From positions 117,560,989-117,624,988 of the forward strand of contig CM062815.1 of NCBI GenBank assembly GCA_031772625.1: DNA of 64,000 nt. Reading direction: 5' to 3'. The position numbers were made by a program, and so were the translations under genes. This stretch comes from Pinus tabuliformis (lineage: Eukaryota > Streptophyta > Pinopsida > Pinales > Pinaceae). Shown here piece by piece: positions 54,917 through 64,000 of this stretch. The notes below the pieces were generated by a model that worked only from the letters and a program-made list of their open reading frames with translations, searched no databases and had not been told where the DNA came from. Position 1 is the first letter of the stretch. Each line of letters begins with the position of its first letter.

Positions 54917-56168
54917 TGATCTGGAGGAAATACTGGCCCTAATTGGTACTGCGCACTACCTAAAAAATTATTGCTATTGGTGTTGCAATGATGCTGGAGA
55001 TTCCTCCCTAAAGAGTGCTTGGATCACCCTAAAATTTTAGCCACAGACTCCCCTCAAAAACCCCAGAAATACACAGAAAGTGTTTTTCCCAACTCCAAGC
55101 CAAAACTAAACCCACCAAGTGATGTGAATTCCAAAACTAACTAGCAATTTTACCTGCTATAAGAATGAGTATTTCAGGCCTGAATATTCCCTTGAAAAAT
55201 CTATAAAATTAGTCTAAGACTCCTCACAATAAACCTGCAAAAACCTAGAAAGGGTTTGGGTTGAATCCACTGACCCTTGTTGACCCCCAACAAGTGTAAA
55301 TTGCTCAGTTTGGCTAGGAAACACCCTATAGTTTAGATACTACTGAATTTGGACCAAATCTCTCTCCAAGGAATTCTCCCTAACTCCTGCAAATTTCTCC
55401 CCTCAATCACCAAGCAAATCCCAGTTCGAATGCTCCCCAAATTCTGAATCTCTGCAAGTGTACAAAAGATGCCAGTAAACCCTGAGCAAACCTTGGAATA
55501 GATAAATTTTTTCCTCCAAAATGCAACACTCTTGGCCCTGCAAATGAACCGGATTTAAATAGGAATGCAACAAATTACAGAGATAACCATAAATACAGAG
55601 ATGCAATAGAAATAATACTTCATTTCATTAATGTAAAATACTAAAATATGCTTACAAACAGAAATGGAAATAAACTAGCTCAGGCGATGGTAGTTTATCT
55701 CTAAGGACATATGTGGCGGCTACATGCCTCTGAAACTATCTTACAATGAGGATAGAAGGCCTATTTTTTGTTGATAAATAATGGAAAACCATAAACATCC
55801 AAAAACCTAACCCTAGGAGGTGAAGCGCCAAACTATGGGCCCCGTTTTGGGTAATTTTGGTAAGTCAACTTCCCGAGGTTGTAACTTTGGCATACGATCT
55901 TCGTTTGACGTGCACAATACCTCGTTAGAAATATCTATCCAAGGAATACAACTCTGGGATGAGAAACATTAGTCCATGGACCCATGTTTCTCTTCTTTTT
56001 CCCAAAAAAAATGCCGTTTAGGGCCTCAAAACGGCTCTAGAAGTTCAAGACCTGAAAAAACTGCTAAAAATACTAAATTGTGCTATTAAGGAAACTGAAA
56101 AACTGAAAGAAACAATGGTGGGGGTCCAAGTGGAATTGGTGGGTGGCCACCAATATCCACCTAGATCA
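54917..56168 (-). repeat. Element F 3' LTR (left edge uncertain)
   Basis: The right edge (CACCTAGATCA, 56168) is fixed by the adjacent purine tract. The left edge is proposed at TGATCTGGAGG (54917), which pairs with the right edge as inverted ends. An alternative is TGTAATATTCC near 54696. A single LTR cannot settle this. Confidence 0.5.
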
Positions 56169-56184
56169 TTCCTCCCCCCTTAGG
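56169..56184 (-). other. Element F polypurine tract
   Basis: On the - strand CCTAAGGGGGGAGGAA directly precedes the LTR start TGATCTAGG. Confidence 0.7.
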
Positions 56185-56189
56185 AAGCA

Positions 56190-58629
56190 ATGGTCCCCAT
56201 TGCATTGAGTTCTTCCATGAGATGAGGAAACTTCTGTTGAACTTGGTCCTTGGTGAGCCACTTGCTCTGGTGAAGGAATTGGCCTGCTTTGACAACTCGA
56301 TACCGTTGGATCTTATGCTAGTGAGTGTGCTTTATCTGCATTTCCATGATCTGATCAATTGCAGCTTGTTCCATGCAATCTGGATTTAAATCTGTTGGTG
56401 TGAGTTGTTCTACAATGTTGGATGTGTCTAGTAATGGTGGAAAGTATGGTCGAAGGTGGTCCACATTGAACACTGGGTGCAGGCCAAGGAATGGGGGAAT
56501 GTTGAGCTCAAATGAATTATCTTCCACAGCCTTGGTAATGGTGTAAGGACCATATCGGAGTGGTCTGAGTTTCTGATAGGCTCAGGTAAGGCGTTCCTTT
56601 TGCAAATGCAACCAGACTTTGTCACCCACCTGAAACTTGTGTGGCACCCGATGTTGATCATGTCGTTGCTTGTACTTGGCATTTGATTTCTCTAGAATGT
56701 CATGGACCTGTTGGAGGATAGGTTGGATGTGCTCAATGAAGTTGTTGGCCTTATCTGTTTCAGACTGGACATGAGCTGAATCTGCCTCAGTAGTTGCAAA
56801 TGGCATGGCCATATCAATGGGACATAGTGGCTGGAATCCCAAGACCACCTGAAAAGAGTTGTGGCCAGTTGAGCTGTGGAGAGCCCGATTATAGCTGTGT
56901 TGAACATAGGGGAGGCTCTCATCCCATGTGCATGGATGCTTTGAGTTGTACATGTGCAGAATGTGTACAATCATCCTATTGACAACCTCTGTCTGGCCAT
57001 CAGTTTGGGGATAGAAGGTTGTGGACTTAGTGAGTTTGGTGTCCAGCATCGACTAGAGACTAGACCAGAATATACTGAGGAACCTGTTGTCCTAATCTGA
57101 GATGATAGACTGTGGGATCCCAAAGTGTACCCACACTCGTTCCAAGAAGAGTTTAGTAGTGGCTTCTGCTATGATATTCTTCTTGCAGGCCGCCATAATG
57201 GCCATCTTCAAGAACCTATCGACGACCACAAAAATACAGTCATTTCCATGCTTAGTAGAAGGAAGGCCCGACATGTAATCCATCGAGATGGATTCCCAAG
57301 GTCGACTAGGGGTATGCAACGGAGTATAGATGCCTTGCTTCTAGATGGTTGGTTTGGCAATGGTGCAAGCAGTGTAGGATCTGATGTACTTCCCGACATC
57401 TTGTCGAAGATTCGACTAATAGAAATACTTCTGCAGTACTGCCACCATTTTCTCGACCTCAAAATTCCCAACAGCCCAACTATAGTGTGCTTCCCAAATC
57501 ATCTTGGCATGCTCTCTTGAAGGAACACAAAGGTGACCCAGGTGGCATAATAGGGCATCCTAGAGGTGAAAATCTGGAACATGCTTACCCTCCAAGAGTG
57601 TCTAATATGTGTGGCTGAACTCTGGGTTGCTTTTGTAGAGAAGTAGCCAATCAGAAGTCTCATGCCCACAAGAGTTGAGCATGGTGGTTAATGCCATGAT
57701 CGGTGGTCGACTAAGGCAATCTGCAACATTATTGGTGCTTCCCTTCTTATGCTTGATATTCAAATGGATTACAGGTATGTGGACCACTTCTGATGGTGAT
57801 CATTCTGCAACTTCCCTTGGGTCTGTATGAATTGCACGAGCCGGTAGTCTATGTGGGTGACTGTTTCCTTCCCCAAAATGTAATGCTTCCATTGTTGGTA
57901 GGCTTGCACAATGGAATACATCTCTTTTTCATAAGTGGGATACTTTCGAACTGTGTCTGAAAGTGTCTCACTGTGATATGCCACTTGATGCGCGTGTAGA
58001 GTAAGGACTGCCCCAATAGCATAGTCAGAGGCATCTTTCTCGATCTCAAATGGTTGTTACAAGTCTGGTAATGCAAGCACTAGTACCGAGCAGAGGTGAG
58101 TTTCAACTTTCTGAATGCCTTATGTTGAGATTCATACCAAAAGAATTTTGCTTTCACTCCTTCCTTAGTGACTTGACTCAAGGGCCAAGTGATATGAGAA
58201 AATCCCAACATGAACCTGCGATAGAAGTTAGCAAGACCTAGAAAGTTGCGGAGCTCTGTCAGAGTGGTTGGAGATGGGCAATCCTGAATGACTTGGATCT
58301 TGGCTGGATCCACATGCACCCCCCCGTTCATCAATAATGTATCCCATATACTGAAATTGGATCATGCAAAAAGTGCATTTCTCCAAATTGGCACATAACT
58401 TGTGTTGTCGCATTGTTTGGAGAACCTGTCGGATGTGGTGGAGGTGCTCTTACCAACTCTAGCTGAATATCAAGATGTCATCCAAGTATACCACTACAAA
58501 TGATTTGGTGAATGGCTGCAAGTGGTCATCCATTAGCCTCATGAAGGTAACAGGAGCATTCGTCAACCCGAAAGGCATAACCAATGATTCGAAAAGGCCC
58601 TCCTTGGCTTTGAAGGCAATCTTCCACAT
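56190..58629 (-). pseudogene. Element F pol, 3' half (broken): RT, RNase H, integrase, variant chromodomain
   Basis: Read from 58629. RT fragment: [23 protein letters not shown], then [12 protein letters not shown] near 58490 (catalytic centre intact) and the MRQHKLCANLEKCTF/IQFQYMGYII connection. RNase H is at 58040-57600. Integrase has MDYMSGLP and VVVDRFLKMA at 57319-57200, and TDGQTEVVNRM near 57000, so the acidic residues are visible. The C-terminal GDKVWLHLQKE is at 56600, LHPVFNVDHLRPYFPP at 56470, and a chromodomain-like tail (YRVVKAGQF...SKWLTKDQVQQKFPHL) at 56310-56210. Stops or shifts lie near 58335, 58080, 57600 and 57090. Confidence 0.82.
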
Positions 58630-60142
58630 TGTTAGTCCTTACAATCTCCTAGGCTGAAAAGGAAATTGACAAGGGTTACCTCAAACCACTTCAGCTCAGT
58701 AGCTAGCCCTGTTGAGCATGAGAGGGATCTCTCTAAGTCTCTTATTAGTGATATGACTTTAAAGAAAATGAATTTTAGGCTGGATATGTGTATTTGTTTG
58801 TGAAAATTGGTTTTTTCTTTTAAGTATTTTCTGAACATAAGGTTTGGAGCCACAAGTAGGTCTATGATGTGGGAATACAGGAGCAAACATAAGAAGGAGC
58901 TATATGTCAGAAGCCATGGTTTAATTTGAGTATTTCTTAGTGTAGTATAGAGGATATAATGTGGAAGAAACTAATGAGAATAAATAAACATGATTTCATT
59001 AGCTTAGGAAGACAAAACACATAACTATGAAAACCAAATAACAGAGCTTGAAAAACAAGAATTCTGAGTATTTTATCACAAGGCATTCGTAGAAAGAATA
59101 GATATAATGTAGATAAAGATGTCTAGACCATGAGGAAACAAAAATAATGAAGTACAAGCACCATGAACTCACTGGGCTAGAGTTCCTTGAAAATAGCTGC
59201 AACGTGTATCTGTATTAGTTGAAAGATGATTACAATGCAAGCCTCCTTCACAAAAAGTTCCACCCTCTTCTCCTGAGGTGAACTGATATTTATAGACTCT
59301 CCTAGACCACTTTCCCACCTTCAGGATTCGAATTCCTTGGTGGAGGAACTGACTCCAAGATTCTCTCAACCAATAGGTGAGAGTGAGAAGGTGCAATTCA
59401 AACACTTCATGAAGAGTTTGTTTAGGAGTTTTCTTCTTTTATGAGGCCTAATAAACATCAAAAACAACCTATGATGTACATTTATCTATTTCTACATCAC
59501 CTAGCCTCGTAACTAGTGCCATTACAAGAGAATTTTGACTTTGACCAAGTCATACTAGAAAGTAGAAATTTTACACATTGAAATTTTCCAAATAAAAACA
59601 CAGAAAGTGTAGAAGCACAGCGCCAAGTTTGAGCTGATTTTCAGATGCCTTCTAGGGGTCAAAATAAAAATATGAGACAATGGTCAACTATACGTTCAAG
59701 TCTCATTTTCATAACAGTTTGAATTTCTGAATTTGGAGCACGGGAAGACCTTCAAAAATCCATTCTCCCAAGGTCACTTCAGAAGCGCGGCGCCTATCAA
59801 AAAATGGTCCAGAATGCTAGTTTTTGCCACTTTTTTGCATTTTTCTCCAAAACTAAGCCACCTCTACAAAATCTGGGCAAATGAGTTTTTAGAGGATGTC
59901 AAGACCTTTCCAAAAATGTAGACCTTTTCTCAAATGGAGGCCTGAGGAAAAAGCGCAGTGCCCTTTCCTCAAATGTAGGCCTGATGGCGTTGCGCTTCTG
60001 GAGCAGCTGAATTTATGAACTTACACCAAAATTTGCCAAAAAAACCCAAAATGCTAAAAATTTGCTCAAAATTGGAGGTAAGGTGTAAGAATAAGTAGGT
60101 TATAGGTCCATGGATGCTTCATAAAGCATCTCCAAGTTTCCC
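58630..60142 (-). repeat. Element H terminal region, probable 3' LTR
   Basis: No gene is seen. On the - strand there is a TATAAATAT box (+ strand 59286-59294), and the outer end is TAACA (58630). Several GC-rich words (AGCGCGGCGCC at about 59785, AGCGCAGTGCC at about 59950, GTTGCGCTTC at about 59990) stand out against AT-rich DNA. The inner edge and PPT cannot be fixed from one copy. Confidence 0.45.
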
Positions 60143-61630
60143 TCATCCTTTTGATTTTTTTTTTGCCTCCTTGAGCTTGTTTTCAAGTTGTTTTACTTTG
60201 ACATTGGCGATCATGTTTTTAGCTTGATAGTGATGCACCATGTGTTTGAGCATTTGATTGTATCTATTTTCCTTCTCCAGGAGCTTCTCCGAATGTTCAT
60301 TCACCCTATTAATCCAATATTCTTTTTCTTGATGAACCTCTAGGGCAATCCTTTCCTCTAGGTCAAGGTCTTCATTGAGCAAAATTTGTTCTTGTTCCTC
60401 TTGCAAAGCTTTCTTAAGGCCTCTTGTTCTTGGTCTTTTCCTTTTCCTCTCATCTTTGATGCTTCAGGCTCGCTTGATGTCATTATCTCCTTACCTTTTC
60501 TGACTTGTTGCATTAACTTAGCTTTTTCCTTTTCTAGGATCAACTCTTTTGCTTTGAGTTGACTGTTTTCCTATTCAAGGAATGATATAACATACTATTG
60601 CCCTTTCCAGATTTATTTCCAACTCCTTGATTTGGTAGTCCTTGTCCCTAATAGTCTATCTCATGATTGAAGTATGATCTTCCGCCTCTAAATCAATAAG
60701 CTCAAACTCATGCTCAACTGTCTCCTTATCCTTTGTTGTTGATTCTTGCTTTGTCGATGAAGAAGGCTTGGCCCCTTTCTCTTTGTGAGAAGAAAACACA
60801 AGCCTCTACCCTTTCTTATACATTTTGGTCACCTTTGGCTTAGGTAGTTAAACCTTCTCTACTGTTTTTAGATGACCCCATCTCTGTTTGTTGTTTTGGT
60901 GCACTTGGGGACTAAGATGTTGCATTTTCCTCATGCCATTTTAAAGCTGCTTCTACAAAGGCTTCCCAAGCCATACCTTTCTCTGTCAGTTGGTGAAGGA
61001 CAATGGTTTTAATGAGATTGTGATGGAACAAGATTGGGGAGTGCTCTTTGTCTTTTAATTGTATCTTTTCAGACATTTTTGAAATTCTCCTGAACAGGTA
61101 ATTACACATGTTGAGTGGATTTTGAGATGTGAAGTGCATCAAGAGGCGAATATGATGGGCATACAACCTGGAGAACCTACCTTCACAAGTAAAGAACCTC
61201 ATGATAATTTTCATTAAAGGGGCATATTTCTCCAGTAAATATCTTAAAGGCATGAGGTGAGTATGTGTATCTTTGTATGGCGTATTTAAGAAGGGCTTGT
61301 AGTTTTCAAGATCTAGACTCATTCCCTTAAACCAATATTCGCCATTTTCTGGCAAACCAGTTGCTAGTGAGATGGAGGCCACTGAGAAACTAAACTCAAT
61401 ACCAGCAATGACAACAGTATCTCCTTTCAGTTGTGTTGCTACCCAATCTGTCAGTGGCTCATAAACCCTGCCTCACTTACCCTTTTGCAAAATTCCAAGC
61501 GGTGAACATCCTCAAAGAATTGTTTGATGAAAGAATAGGAGTTGATTGTGTTGCAATCTAATGGTTCATATATGAGAATCCTCCCTCCTTTGTTTTGTCT
61601 CTTTATTTTTGACGAAGACTCAGCCTCCAT
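60143..61630 (-). pseudogene. Element H extra ORF of unknown function (about 495 codons, broken)
   Basis: The frame starts at about 61630 (MEAESSSKIKRQ...). It is not gag, protease, RT or integrase. The N-terminal part to about 60912 is globular with recurring motifs ATGLPENGEYWFKG, YAPLMKIIMRFFTCEGRFSRLY and HLL-type helices (LIKTIVLHQL). A linker with Lys and Ser follows, then a strongly charged coiled-coil-like tail (about 60590-60143, EKEKAKLMQQVRKGKE, LEERIALEVHQEKEYWINR, ending KKKSKG). Frameshifts near 61470, 60900 and 60400 split it. I do not recognise a family with certainty. Its place downstream of integrase on the same strand suggests an accessory product of element H. Confidence 0.55.
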
Positions 61631-63126
61631 GATGACACAAAGTCCTAGCAGCAGGAAGTGAAAAAATTATGGGAGGGGTTTTATGAAAGATGAGATTAAT
61701 TTGAAGACTAATGGAAATGAGTGAATAAAATAGTGAAAAATATGTTGTTTCTTGCAAGTGAGACCAAGAAGGTTTATGATGAAATTTTCCCAAAAGAACT
61801 CTAGGAATGAACTAGGATTTTTCTTTTTCAATGTTTAAACTTTGTTTGGATGTGGATGAACTGGTCAAAATGACTCATCAAACATGTGTGCAGGTGTAGG
61901 ATATCAATTTACATGTTTTAGAGATCAAAAATTATGATGACCATTTTTACCCTAGCATTTCCCATGAAAAATTTGCTATAAACCCTAGCTTGAAAATTTA
62001 TTGACATGGAATGAAATTGGGAAAGCAAAAGATAGAGGATGATGGTTTACTTACTTGTTCCTTAGCTTAGAAGACAGCTAAACCAATCTTGTAAGAGAAA
62101 ATTTGAAGTTTGGGAGAATTTTTGTGAGTTTCGGGCACTCTGTCCTGGGCGCAGCGCAGTTCACAGAAGCAAAGCACAGTGTATCTACGCGCAGCACCTC
62201 CAAATTTTGGCTATTTTCTCCTAGGGAAACAAGATTTTTTCTTTTTTGGGCGAGTGAGATCGATGATAAGGAGTGAATAGGATATGAATTAAAGAGTTAT
62301 GTTGAGTTTATATAGGTAAAATTTCCTCACTTTTTCAAAAAGAAAAATAAACCTACCCTCCTTTAGGAACTGATTTCACTTTATGAAGACAGATTTTTCC
62401 TTTACCACTGCAAATGTTCTTTTGCTTTCCTGAGTGTTGGAGCTTCCTCTTCTGAAACCTTTGATATCATGAGAATATGAAGAGTGTGTGAAAATCATGA
62501 TCAATTCTTCAACAGTTGCTTTGTCATGTTTGACTTATTGCTGGTTTTTTATAGAAATGATGGACCTTGGAGACCCTTGTGACCTAATGGATGGCCTAAT
62601 ACCTAATGGAATGATGATGATGACTAACCCATTTTCATTGCGAAACCTTCATAAACTCTGATAAGCGACTAGCATGAGTGAAATTTCAAATGATGACTTC
62701 ATCTTTGGACTGACCATACAATGACCAAATTTGCTGTGTAAACCTAGTAACAGAAAAATTTGATGGTGAAAGCCTAAAAAAAACATGGTAAAAGCATTTT
62801 TGATCCAGGTGATAGGCTAACAAGACTGACACTAACATTGGCTCCAACTGGGGATGGTAGCTCCTTGGAGGTGTCAAGAACACCGTAGATCAAGTAGCCT
62901 TATTCATTTGGGCAATGGAGTCAACATGCATAAAAACTGTTTTTTTGACTTGAGACTGACTGACCTTTTGACATGACAAAAGAACTGAATAAAAAAAATG
63001 AAAACAGTACTGACTCAAAGAGCCTTAGGGCCTTCACTTCGGGCTTCAAATTCTGATGACAACTATCTAAAATGCTAGAAGTAAAATACACACCGGTATG
63101 TACAATGATGATGACCTTTCAGGATT
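61631..63126 (-). other. Spacer between integrase and extra ORF of element H
   Basis: No gene recognised. GC-rich words GGGCGCAGCGCAG (about 62148) and ACGCGCAGCACC (about 62188) echo those in the terminal region. A TTTATATAGG sequence is at about 62310 (+). Confidence 0.4.
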
Positions 63127-64000
63127 TTAGACATAGTAGTTCTTGAGAAGCCTACCATTGGTCACCCCTCCTGAATAATCTTTTTCATCTATTTCTTCCA
63201 ACAAGAAAGAATTCTTTCCTCTGAAAGCAGAAATTTTGTATGGTCCCTTCCATAAGTTCTCAAACTTACCATGTTTGCCTTTGTCTTCATTTCTAGCATC
63301 CCATCGAAGGACTACATCTCCCAATTTGAAATTCTCTTCCTTGGTTTTGCGGTCATAAATCTTTTTGATCTTCTCTTAGAGTTTGGATGAGTTCTGAAAG
63401 ACTTCTTCTCTTGTCTATTGTAAATGAATCATTTGGTTCATTCTCCTTTGTATGTCATTAGTTTCACTATCCAATTCCTATAGGACTTTAATTACCGGGA
63501 CATCAAGAGATGAAGGAAATACTATGTCAACTCCATATACTAGCTGGAAAGGAGACATACCTATTAACTTCTTGGTGCTGACCTTGTCTACCCACAAGGC
63601 ATGATGAGTTTTTAATGCCAATTCTTCTTGTTTACCTCCAAGACCTTTTTGATGATGTTAACCAAAGATTTGTTGGAAGATTCATCTAGGTCATTCCCCT
63701 GTGGATGATAAGAAATAGAATGTCCTAGCACAATATGATATTTGGCACAGAAATCCACCATTATTCTTTATTTAAAGCAGCAACATTGTCTGTTATTATT
63801 TTCTGTGGGCAGCCAAATCTAGACAAAATATTAGCCTCCAGAAATTGAATGATGACAGAATCAGTAGCTTTCTTGGTTAGGATAGCTTCAATCCACTTTG
63901 TAAAGTAGTCGGTGGATGTTAATATCCATTTGTATCATGTTGATGATGAAGGATGGATTTCACCAATGAAATCAAGACCCCACTGCTGGAAAGGAGCTGA
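63127..64000 (-). pseudogene. Element H integrase (partial, broken)
   Basis: Read from the window edge: QQWGLDFIGEI and WILTSTDYFTKWIEA (about 63975-63890), FGCPQKIITDN (about 63800), then YHPQGNDLDESSNKSL (about 63700-63660). The Asp, Asp and Glu of the catalytic triad are therefore visible, in two frames because of a shift near 63760. The C-terminal domain is at 63324-63127 (GDVVLRWDARNEDKGKHGKFENLWKGPYKI), the pattern of Tat/Athila-type integrases, and no chromodomain follows. RT and upstream parts lie outside the window. Confidence 0.8.

Larger units (their letters stand above)
54917..58629 (-). mobile_element. Element F: Ty3-gypsy, related to G, truncated at RT
   Basis: A 3' LTR (ending at 56168), PPT and the 3' half of pol are present on the - strand. 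At 58629 the RT reading frame stops abruptly where element H begins. The rest may continue beyond the window, or F may be truly truncated. Its LTR start on the - strand (TGATCTAGGTGGAT) matches that of element G (TGATCCGGGTGGAT), and its integrase end also resembles G. Confidence 0.75.
58630..64000 (-). mobile_element. Element H: Tat/Athila-like Ty3-gypsy, 3' part, runs off the window
   Basis: An integrase of the non-chromovirus gypsy type lies at the right edge of the window. It is followed on the same strand by about 1.5 kb of spacer, an extra reading frame (61630-60143) and a terminal region ending at 58630 with TGTTAGTCC (+ strand). That end abuts element F's RT, so H probably inserted into F. 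The extra frame downstream of integrase is where Athila-type elements carry their third ORF. Membership of that group is inferred from integrase style and layout, and I cannot exclude two adjacent elements. Confidence 0.55.

Overview
The window is nuclear DNA of a land plant with a large, repeat-rich genome. It is AT-rich and almost wholly built of Ty1-copia and Ty3-gypsy LTR retrotransposons nested inside one another. All recognisable primer-binding sites match the plant initiator-Met tRNA type (TGGTATCAGAGC or variants). A gymnosperm fits this density and decay, but that is an inference and I cannot name the species. I found no convincing host gene, rRNA, tRNA or CRISPR array.

Layout. 1-4588 is a gene-poor flank with a weak hypothetical reading frame, a tandem duplication and a 315-bp compound microsatellite. 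Copia element A (+ strand) spans 4589-30031 and is split by two insertions. The first is copia element B (+, 6498-12228, TSD CATCA), whose 3' LTR holds a solo LTR S1 (11383-11985, TSD AAGGG). The second is gypsy element G (- strand, 14615-27542), a tandem LTR-internal-LTR-internal-LTR array with two internal regions of almost equal length.

Ninety-nine bases further on, copia element C (- strand, 30131-53130, TSD ATTTA) is split by a 2.1-kb solo LTR S2 (33201-35336, TSD CTCTA) and by element D (+, 35503-50534). D has 2-kb LTRs and a 5-kb internal region with a PBS and a PPT but no recognisable genes, so it looks like a LARD-type non-autonomous element. D's 5' LTR is in turn interrupted by the youngest element seen, gypsy chromovirus E (36942-42821, TSD TAATG, LTRs about 96% identical).

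The right end (53131-64000) holds a LINE-type RNase H fragment, a 5'-truncated gypsy F (- strand) related to G, and the end of a Tat/Athila-like gypsy H (- strand). H runs off the window, has interrupted F in its RT domain, and carries an extra non-gag/pol reading frame downstream of integrase.

No gene set acts as a pathway here; the sequence records successive insertion, LTR-LTR recombination and point decay. Once the nested insertions and one TSD copy each are subtracted, A, B, C and D measure about 6.8, 5.1, 5.8 and 9.1 kb. These are plausible sizes, which supports the map. Every coding region carries stops or frameshifts; E is the least damaged.
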